Source: Trileptium ribeirensis (lineage: Eukaryota > Nematoda > Enoplea > Enoplida > Thoracostomopsidae). From it: a stretch of 64,000 nt of DNA. The stretch is from NCBI GenBank assembly GCA_030248225.1, contig JASANE010019528.1, positions 1-64,000 of the forward strand, read 5' to 3'. The position numbers were made by a program, and so were the translations under genes. A model generated the notes under the pieces. That model made no database searches and was not told where the DNA came from. It worked only from the letters and a program-made list of their open reading frames with translations. Shown here piece after piece: positions 12,360-53,814 of the stretch. Each line of letters opens with the position of its first letter. The first letter of the stretch is position 1.

Positions 12360-14290
12360 TAAAATTTTATTATATGTGTTGGGTTGCAACTAATTTGCAT
12401 ATTTTGCAGCCTTTTATTTTAATAACTAATATATTGTTAGCTCCTTTTTTGTTTTCCTGGTTTAGTTGAGGTCTGTCGTCTGGAGAGCGTGGCTGTTTCT
12501 TAATGTTACTATACATCGACTTCGCGTAAAGAACTACGTGTCTAATTACCTGATTGTTATTTGATCTATTTTTCCGGGTTTAATAGCATAAAAGCATGAT
12601 GCTTTAGTTAGTTGTTTTATTTTGAAATCAAGTCAGGGTTACATAGCTACCAATGTACAAATAGCTTAGACTAGACGAACAACTGGCTCAGACTTTAGCA
12701 ACGAGGTTTTCATGGTTTCTGTGATCTTTATTATTGCTTAAAGACAGAGGCGTAAAGAATTACGTGTGTCTTAGACGTTCAAGGATTATTATTCGTGTTT
12801 CCGGTTGAAAAATACTACGGCCTTGGCTCAGAAACTTCACAAATAGGTATTTTAAAAGTAATTTGTAATAAACTTAGTAATATTTAATTCCCAAATAAAA
12901 CGTTGGGTAGGGTTAAATAATTAATAGTACTGGTGTTAACGTATCAGCTACTATTAGTTGAGCGGAGCTCGGCGAAGCCGAGCGAAGCGTTTTTATTTTC
13001 TGTCTGAGAGTAAAAAGATCGATGTCCGTCCGTTCCTTTGTTCGTTCGGTCCGACGGATTTCAATAACCACTGAACGGATTTTAAAAAACTTTTTTTTGT
13101 TTGAAAGCCTATCATGTCAGAGTGGGCACCTGATATTTGGGATTAAAGAATTTTGAATGGTTAAATAGTAATTAGCTAATTAGTTAATTTTATGCTGCTA
13201 AAATATAGAATTTTGCAATATTTGTGTTATTTATTGAAATAGAATCGTTTCGATCAAACCATTATATATAGGGTTTTTTGGGTCGAAGAATTCAAATATA
13301 ATATTTTTACCAATGATAAAGCCCTATGTCCTATGCAATGTAGTTACAAGAACATAAAATTGAGTACATTCGTAATGCCACAGCCCAGGCCCCGCTCACA
13401 AATGTAGTTCCACTACCGACTTGTTAGTAGTAGTTCAAAACATCGGCCTTGTGTCGAGTGAGTTGTCTTGTGGAGTAAGATTTGAAAGGAATTGCCTGAG
13501 AACAACCCGCGGTGAGTAAGTGGTGAAGATTCGGTTACCCCATCGAGTTACCCTTATTCCCAATTACCAACTTCGGCCAGCCATGCGGGGGCGGAGGAAA
13601 TTGTGAGAATAACTGGATAGCAGTTTGCCACTACCACTTTTTATAGTAGCGTCGTTCGTCAGCCATCCCACGCCGGGTACATTAATATAACGGCAGTATA
13701 TATTATCGTAATTCTAAGGAACTAGGCTAAGGTAATTAACTAATCGTTCAGTTGTCAGCCATCCGGGGGCGATTGCATCAACTCACAAGAGCCGTAATAA
13801 AGTATCAGCTAACCTAACTCTCTAACCATTTTGCTAACGTGTTTGGTGCTGAAGTAGTTGGGCCACGAGCGTGTAGAGTAATCACGCCACAGCACCAGAT
13901 ATACTCGTGCCGCCTCGCAAGAAATAGTCGAAAATACAAAGAACGCGTACCACATAGTTTCCTACATTCTACTGGCCACACCTCGTTATCATCAATCTTC
14001 GGTGACGAATTCCCTCCCCATTTAAATTCCGATAGATGTGACAAAAATTCCCTGTTCAACCCTACCGCCATCCAAAAAACCATTAAAACAATATGCTGAT
14101 CACGATGCCGTGTAAAAATGGGAAATACTAGTAACAAAATAAAAGTGGTCAGATTTTCGAAAACCAAAAATCCACCCAAATCCTAAATAAGGCAGAAACC
14201 AAAATAGAAATTATTTATATCGTAGTAAAAATTAATAGGCCTCATAATCAGAGACGTTTTTCGCAAGAGCCACTTAAATTTTAAAAAATG
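12360..14290. repeat. Noncoding repeat, copy B, upstream of gag
   Basis: Diverged relative of copy A, shortened by a deletion in the middle. It also holds a ~240 bp internal duplication (about 12500-12590 versus 12715-12810, sharing GTAAAGAAYTACGTGT). It ends just before the A-rich leader of the gag pseudogene, which fits a 5' LTR/leader position, but I could not define LTR ends or a primer binding site. Confidence 0.45.
12955..13330. repeat. Dispersed repeat with GTCCGTCCGT and ACTGAACGGATTTT motifs
   Basis: Begins with a short palindromic GC patch (GCTCGGCGAAGCCGAGC), then GATGTCCGTCCGTTCC and ACTGAACGGATTTTAAAAA, then AT-rich TTAGCTAATTAGTTAA. A related arrangement (GC patch, TTTTTGTTTGTC, GATTTTAGAAATTTTT, nearby TAGCTAATTAATTAA) occurs at 23070-23270. 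A non-autonomous repeat family is likely. Confidence 0.45.
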
Positions 14291-15167
14291 AAAAATGTCA
14301 CTTCAGAGAACACCACAAGGCACAGCAGCGCATAAATAATAGGTGCTAAAAGAAAAGAATTTCAAGAACGAAACGCCGCTGCGAACGACATAAAATTCGA
14401 GCACAAAAAGGAAAGAACCGAAGATACAATCCGAGAATTCGATCCGTGTACACCCCAACCGACAGAAAAAGAACAAGAAGACAAAAATAGAAGAAGCTTG
14501 CAAGAAACTTACCCTGAAACGTTCCAAGAAGAAGCAATCACCGACGAGTTATTTGCAATTTCAAGATTCGGACAAAGAAGTCCGAGAAGCTATACGAAGA
14601 TCGCAACAACAAAAAACCAATTATATACGATTTATAAAGAAACACACAATGTTGACAAATTACAATGAAACAGAGATGCCACTCACACAATCGAGAATAG
14701 ATTAGCAAAGTACAGAAGAGGAAGAAAGAAGTCCAAACCCGCAAGACGGCGAAGTTTAACAAAATATCGAACCAACATCAACATAGTCAACGACCAAGAA
14801 TCGAATTGTAATTCAAGAAATACTACGGCTCCTTCAGGTTGGTACAGCGTATACGGCGTCGAGCAATGATATACAATAAACAAACGGGCATCGAGCGAAG
14901 TACGGTCGAAATTCAACAAATGCAATAGCCACGACTATCGAATGCGAACAATAACAATGAACAACACGAAATAAGAGTCGGTGCAAATCAAGAATAAAAT
15001 GGTGCAAATACGACAAGAGCAACCAACGAATCAAATCACAGCATCAACGCGCAGGCGCAAGCGTCAAACGCAATAACGCATTATGACTCATTTCAAACGG
15101 TGAATACGTGTAATCAAGCACAACCCTCGTACTTGACAACGAATTAAACGTTTCAAAGGGTGAGCAC
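14291..15167 (+). other. A-rich leader region upstream of gag pseudogene
   Basis: The + strand is strongly purine/A-rich and continuous in composition with the gag coding region, unlike the flanks. Minus-strand frames here are shadows of this skew. It probably represents the 5' untranslated or early gag part of the LTR element. Confidence 0.4.
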
Positions 15168-16653
15168 ATGGAATCAACTGGAGCAACGCAAAACAGAGCC
15201 TACGGATATCACGGTACAACATCATTGATCCCTCAATACAATCAAATACCATTCGCTCGAAACAATTCAGTGATCAGTCCGGAATACCGTTATCAACAGC
15301 AACACAATATGTATACAAAATCCTTCAACCGCAACAAGCGACGGTTACAACGAACCAGGTCAACAACGAAGGTCAACAAAACAGTAATCTAATGGCGATG
15401 AACCAACAATTGATCGAAGCCCTGATCAAGGTGTCGACTAAAGAAACGCTGAAAACAACGAACACAACGCAACAAGCAATTGTTGGTGAAGCGATAATTG
15501 TCAAGATGGAGAATGAAGTACGAAACCTACAAGCGTACAAAGGCGAGACCAGTTTCGAGAAATTCCGCAAAGGACTCGAAAAAGCGCTGGCTCAAGACAG
15601 GATTGACGACGAAGAAGAGAAACTCCGAGTACTGAAAGCAAAAATGCTCGGAAAAGGAGAAGAATACTTGGAAGTATTAACACTTGAGAAGGCCGATGAG
15701 CTAAACAACTATACCGAATTGATCAAGAAATTCAAAGAAAGATTCGACGTGCCAAAGACGCTAACAAGGCACATGAACAAATTGCAGAGCCCAAGACAAA
15801 CGGCAACGGTCAAAATTTTGTGGACGGTTTACGAGTATATGCAGCACGACACTTAACCACAAAATGCATACCCGAATCAATCGTTGAGAAAGTCCTCAAA
15901 TCCGCGTTGATCACAGGATTAAAGAACGAAATCCGAAATCGATTATGCGCCATGAAAGAAGAGATCTTCGCGACATTGGCGGAGAAGGCCGAAGCAGTCG
16001 ATGATTTGGATCAACAAATGAGTCAAGGATTACAAAGTACGGGTGAACAACGACCTAGATGCAGAGAAGTTCATTCGAATCGGCCGAGTGAACCGAGTGC
16101 AAATCGAACAAGACCGAACATAAGTCACCAAGCGATACAATCGGAGTGGAAAGCCCGCAAGTACATTGGCGTCCGCAACGGTGGAACAATCAACCAACGC
16201 AAGTACGCCAACCACAACAGCAACAAATCGCGCAACCGTGGACAATAACGATACCGGTAATGCCAACACAGCTATCAACAATCGGTCCAACAATATTACG
16301 GACCAATGGGAATGTAGCAAGCGATACCCCAAGTAATATACCCAGTGCAAATACCGCAGCAAGTAACGCAGCGCCAAACAAATTGGCAACAACAGCAAAG
16401 AATGTCGATACCGATGACAAACCAACAACAGCAAAACCGACAAACGCTGACGAATCAAACGCCATCAAGGTGCAATAACTGCGGGAGATTGGGCCTCAAA
16501 ACAGAACAGTGCTTTACAAAGAACGCAGGACAAAACGCAAGAGGTGTGCGAACGGAGAATCAGCAACAAAACCACAATCGATACAGAGTAGTACCGAATT
16601 GGTTGAATCCACAAAACGAAAGAACAAAAATCAACCGACAAGATCGAGTGTAG
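15168..16653 (+). pseudogene. gag: LTR-retrotransposon gag pseudogene (capsid region plus zinc knuckle)
   Basis: Three successive frames make a degraded Gag. 15168-15390 encodes a Gln/Asn/Tyr-rich N-terminus. 15392-15856 holds a helical capsid-like region (motifs such as FEKFRKGLEKAL and ELIKKFKERFDV). The frame then shifts near 15820 and continues to 16248 (about AARHLTTKCIPE to MKEEIFATLAEKAEAVDD). A Gln-rich linker follows, then one CCHC-type knuckle at 16471-16512 reading CNNCGRLGLKTEQC, where the expected His is Leu. Family knowledge: Ty3/gypsy-type Gag packages element RNA in virus-like particles through capsid and knuckle. At least two frame changes and the lost His mean this copy is dead. 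Clade assignment is inference. Confidence 0.75.
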
Positions 16654-16734
16654 CGGAGCAAAGAAAGAACACTCAAAAAGAAACATAGAAAATCGAACAA
16701 ATATCGGGAGAAGAAAAAACAGAAAAGTTCGTGG

Positions 16735-17066
16735 GAGTAAATCAAGTGGATGGAACAGAAGAACACGAACCCTGTAGTGATCCAACAGTGTTGTCAAGAT
16801 ACTATATTGATACATACCCAGAAGGGGATCAGAAACTCTGAGGTCTAGTCGATGCTGGATCACATATAACAATCATCAGTGAAGAACAATATGAAAAGTA
16901 CTTTAGTCACTTGCCACTCAAAGAAACGGAACGGCATGCGTTGGTATTCAATGGAGACTGAGCAGAAATAGTGACGGGTTATTTTTTCTTACCGGTTCAC
17001 TTAGAAAAGAAGATGCGAAAAATTCGATTCTTGGTGATCCGAAACTTTTCAAAGATCGCGATATAA
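16735..17066 (+). pseudogene. Retropepsin-like protease fragment, interrupted
   Basis: About 220 bases after the zinc knuckle, one frame reads G-L-V-D-A-G-S-H-I-T-I-I from 16842, matching the aspartic protease active site D-[TS]-G-[AS] with Ala in the second position. A stop replaces a codon four residues before the Asp (TGA at 16839-16841) and another stop occurs about 40 residues later in the sequence following FNGD. Order gag-knuckle-protease is that of retroelement pol. The reading ends at about 17066, where unrelated non-LTR sequence begins, so integrase and reverse transcriptase are missing. Confidence 0.65.
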
Positions 17067-17563
17067 GAACACGACTTCCTCGCAGCGTTCTTCCTGTTTA
17101 TTTCGTCCTTGTCCGCAGCAAGCTAGAGTATGCTAGCTGTGCTTGGTGTCCGCATTATCTGAGGGACATTAAGCTCATAGTGGATGTGCAACGCCGCGCC
17201 ACCAAAATGATTCCGGATGTTCGACATCTTACTTATGCTGAACGGCTCTCCGTGTTGAAACTTCAAAAATTAGAGACTAGGCGCCTCCGAGCCGACATGA
17301 TTGCTGTGTATATGATGGCTCATAGCATGGTCGATATACCACCACCGAGATACTTTGCATATATTCCTACAAACCGAACCCGACAACGTCATCTTTTCAA
17401 GTTGCGAGCTAAAATTACAGCACGTCTTGATTGTGCACGATACAGCTTCGCATATAGGACTGTTGCATTATGGAATTCACTTCCGCTTGACGTTGTACTT
17501 GGAACCTCGGTCGCAAGCTTCAAACACCGACTCCATGCTTCGGCATGGCTACCACAGATTTAG
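17067..17563 (+). pseudogene. 3' end of a non-LTR (jockey/CR1-like) reverse transcriptase, 5'-truncated
   Basis: One open frame from about 17070 to the stop at 17561-17563. It shows the C-terminal signature of jockey/CR1-type LINE polymerases: RSKLEYASCAWCPHY, then VQRRATKMIPDVRHLTYAER, then ETRRLRADMI, and near the end RTVALWNSLPLDVV followed by FKHRLHAS. The catalytic palm is absent, as expected of a 5'-truncated insertion. It abuts the broken protease with no spacer, so it probably landed in or replaced the downstream half of that LTR element. No poly-A tail is visible; sequence after 17563 is unassigned. Confidence 0.8.
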
Positions 17564-17794
17564 CGCAAAGTATCTCTGGCTGTTGCTTTGCGTGCTCATT
17601 ACAGCCGCAAATTAAACATGAGACAAATCTCAGTTACAACCGGCGAGACAATTTCAATTGCTACGATCGATTATATGAATATTTGCGTGCCGAAAATTCG
17701 GCAGTGCTCTTTCTCACCAATTCCACTGAATAAATCTTACAAGTATATGCGATGCGAGGAAGAGCATATCTGGTAAGTAATATGTACCGAAAAA

Positions 17795-18100
17795 CAGGCA
17801 GTCGAATGGTCAAATTTCACAAAGTGTGACCCCTGACCTCTTGGGGGCACATTTTACTCGGAAGACGTGGGCGGCGGATTTAGCGCTTAACTAAAAGGCC
17901 TAAGTAGACTGTATTCGTGATCAAAAAATTGTGAATTCCATCCACCCAGTAATAAGCTGTGGTCTCCATAGACGGACAAAAATATAACGGTGGAAACTGC
18001 TCTCGTTCCCTTCTAAAACCCGTTTTAATCCTATTCTAGCTTGAAGATCGAAAGTAGCAACACACTATTTTCAGTTATATAGAGGATAACTGTATTTACA
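17795..18100 (+). repeat. Dispersed repeat 'AAGTGTGACC...GGACAAAAA', copy 1
   Basis: Shares an ordered set of blocks with 38100-38440: CACAAAGTGTGACCC, GGAAGACGTG, CGGCGGRTTTA, CCATCCA, CTCCAYARACGGACAAAA. Partial relatives occur at 25900-26110 (reverse), 42460-42650 and 51570-51760. Noncoding. Confidence 0.65.
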
Positions 18101-18104
18101 AACT

Positions 18105-18300
18105 GAGACCATCACCCAGGTAGCTCAAGGGGTTGGAGAGGTACTCCCGCTGTCTTGTATTTTGCTTCTCGCGGGCTCATTTAAAACCTAATTTGACCCA
18201 AATCCTATATCCGCGAGAAACCCGTGTAACAACGCGACATATGCAATCTTATAGAGGTATGCATTATCTACAAAATGAGTCCAATTCGACTCAGAGGTCT
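18105..18300 (+). repeat. Possible tRNA-derived SINE
   Basis: GGTAGCTCAAGGGGTTGGA at about 18119 resembles an internal pol III A box, followed ~45 bases on by CGCGGGCTCATTTAAAACC, which could be a decayed B box. No full cloverleaf can be drawn, so this is not called a tRNA gene. Confidence 0.35.
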
Positions 18301-18500
18301 ACATTGGTTGTCGAGACATAATAAATGTTTTTAGGGCCCCACCACGACCCGCCCCGGGGCTCTGTCACTCCCTTTTCGAGGAACATATTGGAATCGTGCT
18401 TCGCGCCTAAATTAAAGGGCACAAATAGATCTTTCAAGCTTTGAAATCCGCCTCGCCAAAGCTGAGTTATGCGCGTCATCCTAAAGATGTCCAATAACGG
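18296..18500. repeat. Dispersed repeat, GC-rich core, copy 1
   Basis: The stretch containing CCCCACCACGACCCGCCCC, TTGAAATCCGCCTCGCC and AACGGACATTGTCAGGTTT is matched in reverse by about 47640-47960 (ACAATGTCCGTTATTAA, CCTTGAAATGT, GGTCGGGTTGGG). Part of it recurs at 18740-18900. Noncoding family. Confidence 0.5.
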
Positions 18501-19656
18501 ACATTGTCAGGTTTCACCAATATACCCGCTTATAAGAATTCTTCGCTGCACTCGTTTCATTACTACACAGAATTCAGTAATTATACTTTATAGATTATCC
18601 TGTTTCTTGGTTACTACACTTGTCCACAATCTTTTACTGCAACAATGACTATAGCCCATGAAAGGATGGTCTTATGTCTCTGATTTTTAAATTATTGAAT
18701 TCTGAGTTTAGTGACTGAAATGAGCAATGCGAATAATTCATACTAGCTAGATAGTGGTCCAGTTTGACCTTGTCGGCTATTGGGGTTTTCAGGGAGACAC
18801 GCATAACTTAACCTCGGCGGGCTGATTGATCCGTGCGGCAACTGGTTAGGAAGCCTGTGTAATTTCTATTTCTGTCCTTTAGTTTGGCTCAAGCCCGATT
18901 GCAACGCCCCCACCACCCGGTAAAGCGAGTTGAAGGTGTTAGATGCGACTTACGAAAAATCCTAAAAATAAGTTTATAAATTGTACCTCGACGACCGATA
19001 TCGATATATATCTGAGCCAAATTTCTATTTGGTTGTCCAAATAAGCCTCTGTTAGACAGTATGTCATGCTTTGCCATGCGGCTTTTTCAGGATTCATGAT
19101 TTTTGTCAAAAGAGATTTTAATGGGCCCCTGAAACGCAAAATATATAAAAAAAGGCAATATCTCCGCACCTCTATATGAATGATTTTGGTCTCGTTTTGT
19201 TGAGCACGTATTCTCTATGTAACTGTAAACCGTGTGCTGCTTATGATTATTTACGAGGCGGAGTTGGGTCAAAACAGGTTCTTGATAGGCCCAATGATAC
19301 CGGAACGGCAATATCTCTTCACACGCACGATTTATATGGATGTTATTGTTTTCGTTTTTGCAGTACAATGTATCTTCAATTGTGATCCTAAATATATATA
19401 TACAATAAGCGTGTATATGTCCTCAACTATTCAAGCAACACGGATGATATTTGGCCCATTACGTAATTTGATGCGCAGTGTGACACCTGTCGTCTCGATA
19501 CTAACTTGATATAGCCTAACCGGACCCCCTTGATGGCAGGGTTGGCTACGATGTAGCAGATTTATCGCCGTTGACTTTGATAATTTGCCACTGTTTCCTT
19601 TGCCTGTATTGCTTTCATTCCCATACTCACCTCGGGATGTTTCGCAAAATTACATA

Positions 19657-20021
19657 CTGGGCATCAAAATTGGGCTGGCATTCGCGGGTTCGTGTCCTCT
19701 GGCAAAATTTTGCGGTCCCCGGTTCATCATACTCTAGGGAAATATTTTTTGTTTCGGCTCGGTAAAAACACCACCAGTCGACATAAATTTGATCACAATT
19801 TGTAATAAGGTTTCGTCTTGCTCAAAGCAAAATTTGCTTCAAAATAGCTTTTACGCGTTACCCATCAAAAGCGTCGTGGATGTGTTTCCGACATGATTTT
19901 TAACCGTTTTTCTCTTGACAAAACCTACCAGGCAAAATTTGGACCCCCTGGTTGCGAACGACGAACCCACCCCGTTTAATGCCACCTTGGCAAAATTTTC
20001 AGCGAATGAACAGCCCAGCCA
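19657..20021 (+). mobile_element. Short repeat with CTGGGCT...GCGAATG ends, copy 1
   Basis: Shares structure with 39556-39885 (reverse) and 43033-43414: repeated blocks such as CCCCGGTTCATCATACTC, TTTGTTTCGG, AAAATTTGCTTCAAAATAGC, TTTTTAACCG and a terminal GGCAAAATTTTCAGCGAATG. Ends are imperfect inverted repeats. No coding capacity. Confidence 0.6.
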
Positions 20022-20240
20022 TATATATCCAACAATCACAATCCACCACCTTGGCGAAGTTTCTAGCTGTATCATAATTTGTATTTAGCCAAAGGCACGC
20101 AAAGATGAAAGCAATTACATGTTTATCTCCGCTTCGATAAGCAGAGGTTAGGCAGAGCCCGGCCTTAAGCCAAAATCAAGTCGAATTTTGTTCTGTCCGT
20201 GTATAACGTTTTTATTGCTAGCGATACAAAAAAGTTCACA

Positions 20241-20366
20241 ATGACGGTGACCTGGGAGAGGCTACGCCAAACATATTGTCGACAACCGTTTCATCAACTA
20301 AATAAGCTGGCTTCCACACAGAGGGTGAACTATTTCGGCCTCCATCGGGTGACCCCAGCTGAGCAG
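20241..20366 (+). CDS. Candidate exon A of an unrecognised gene
   Basis: An ATG frame of 42 codons (beginning MTVTWERLRQTY) runs into a possible donor at 20367 (GAGCAG/GTATTT). It joins in phase 0 to the candidate exon at 20627. I recognise no domain. The frame is also open past the donor to 20498, so the splice is only inferred. It may equally be chance or old transposon sequence. Confidence 0.25.
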
Positions 20367-20626
20367 GTATTTTTGGCTTCCCCAGAGCCCCTTTACATCG
20401 CACAGGTATTTTTCAGTACGGCTAAAAATAGGCTAATTTTTTCTCTACAAGTAAAAACATATGCCAATATTTCCTTAATAAACTCAAAAAAGCCATAAGG
20501 TTTTGCCCTGTGGGGGCTAAAACACTATAATTGTCGTCAATCTACAGATTTTCACTATATATATAATCTGTTTTATTATTGTACATTTACTGAGCTGCCC
20601 ATTTATGCTATTTTCACGTTTTTCAG

Positions 20627-20743
20627 TCTCGCAAGCTTGACCTGGGGGAATCCGAATTTCTTGCCCCAGTTAGATCTGGGTGGACCGCAGTTCAGTTCCA
20701 CCAGGTACTTTGGAGGCAGTTAGGAAAGTCCAGATAAGAGATT
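20627..20743 (+). CDS. Candidate exon B of an unrecognised gene
   Basis: Preceded by a strong acceptor (TTTTCACGTTTTTCAG at 20611-20626), this reads in phase 0 from SRKLDLGESEFLAPVRSGWT to a stop at 20741-20743, or could splice at 20705 (CCAG/GTACTT). Its composition looks protein-like. No family recognised; low confidence. Confidence 0.3.
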
Positions 20744-21666
20744 ACAAAAAATACCACGTGTTAAAATCGATTGATATATATAATATATTGAGACTGTTTG
20801 GCGGTATTTGTCTCAAACTTTTGGAAGTGCGTGTACTTATATCATACGCTGCATACTTTAACATGGATATTTTCACAACATCATACATACACAAAATATA
20901 TAACAAAAAGCAATGGGGCCCCTATTTGTGCATATTTCGCTGTTATCACTTATGGCTTTGGAATATTTCATTTTGTTTCGCTCAATTTTCAACTGGCATG
21001 TATCGCTTCTATGGCAAGTTAATACTGCTAAGTTCATAACAAAATAAGCTGCGAAAATATTTTCTGTTCCAAAATCGTCGAAATGTTGCTGTTATCGAAT
21101 ACAATTTGCATTGCATAATATAGTTTCTATTATGCTGCTACTACGATTCATTTACATTCACTACTAGTTGCTTTGCTGACAACGCTTTTCAACCTAATTA
21201 GTTTTTTGTCTGTGATACTCGTCTATTTAAAATGATATTAGAATGACCAACAGTTGCAATATGTAACTAATGACAAACAGTATTACAATTTTCCGGCATT
21301 TTGTGCCACGTTTTGGCGAGCAATTAGTAGCTTTATGGAAGTTTCAAAGAGTTTCAAGTGTCAAAAGATCGATTCATTAACCACAAGTTATGCCTATGTT
21401 CTGATATTTCATAAAGTTGAAAGGGATGATAGTTTTATACGTAGCTGAATTATTGTCCGTATGCACCTAGGGTGAACACCCAACTGTAAATATGGTCTGT
21501 TTAGCTATTCATTGCCTTCGATGTATATATTATACATAGTTTGTACTGACTAGCCAACATTTAAAATCAATTTATCTAAACCCAACGGTTTCAGCGTAGC
21601 ATCTTGTTTCCATGGATGTAACAGTAAATCAGAACGCATATTTGCAAATTTAAAACAATGTGTCTA
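20744..21666. other. Unassigned AT-rich sequence
   Basis: Nothing recognisable. Frames at 20680-21039 and 21254-21448 lack motifs. Confidence 0.35.
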
Positions 21667-22001
21667 TGGCCTGTCCTCAGCCCTCCGAAAAGCAGGGGGA
21701 AATTCTGGTTGCGCCCACGTTCATTCTTGGGGGAAAATTTCAAAGTGGGAGAAATAAATTTTGCTTAAAATTACTAAATATCCCCATATTTTCATGTGTT
21801 TTTACTACCGTGAATATGTTTTCAAGTTGAGAAACAATTCGCAAGCAAAACACATAAATTTTCAGACATAAAACATTTTGGATTCAGATGAACATGTGGG
21901 TTTTGGTTGAGTGGGGGGCGGACGTCGGAGGAAATTTCACGAACATTGAAGGATTTCTAAAGCGTGGGTGGTCCTCCCACTCCCCACTGTGGACAGCCCA
22001 G
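21667..22001. mobile_element. TIR element 'CTGGCCTGTCCACAG' family, copy 1
   Basis: Same ends and interior as the copy at 63452-63838: GGCCTGTCCTCAG at the left and CTGTGGACAGCCCAG at the right, with shared interior TTCAAAGTGGGAG, TAAATTTTGCTTAAAA and CATAAATTTTCAGACATAAA. TIRs have a few changes, so this copy is older. It ends 86 bp before the HMCES start codon, so it may lie in the HMCES promoter or 5' leader. Confidence 0.85.
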
Positions 22002-22087
22002 CGTTTCTGTGACATAGAATTTTGTTTAGAACATAAAAATATTACAGAATTTATTGTCACGTGGTTACGTTTTTGAACAAGCTGATT

Positions 22088-53448
<31,361 letters not shown>

Positions 53449-53685
53449 AGTGCTGTCAAATAATAATAGTTTATTACCGGAATCGGAATTCCGGTTTAAT
53501 AATTTTGTTTGAAATTTTCCACATTTTTTTGCTTCATCTATGATCCAAACATATGTAATATATATTGTACAATGATCAAGCTCCAATACAACCAAGCAAA
53601 AGAAACGATTAACTAAGCAATTTGCTGTGTGAAACGTAAGTATGGCACATAATTTCAGTAGGAATTTTTCATAATAACCTGCAGG

Positions 53686-53814
53686 AGTTTGTTAACAATT
53701 CAAAGCCAGGTCGATGCTTGTTGCAGTTATTTTGCACATTCAGAAGTCTGCGGGGTATGTTCAAATTAAACCGGTCCAACTCGGTAACAGAGTATGGCTT
53801 ACCTAGAAGGCCTT
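53686..53814 (+). CDS. Possible HMCES exon 8 (uncertain)
   Basis: After a plausible acceptor CATAATAACCTGCAG, the phase-0 frame reads EFVNNSKPGRCL and stays open to TAA at 53812-53814. VNNSKPGRCL recalls the family segment VNNSRN..PECL near the end of SRAP. But the roughly 18 residues that should come between exon 7 and this motif are missing, so either a tiny exon in 53449-53670 was overlooked or the match is chance. Confidence 0.3.

Noticed and set aside
15820..15856. Programmed frameshift within gag
   Set aside because: No slippery heptamer or pseudoknot is evident, and other frame breaks and stops follow, so random decay is simpler.
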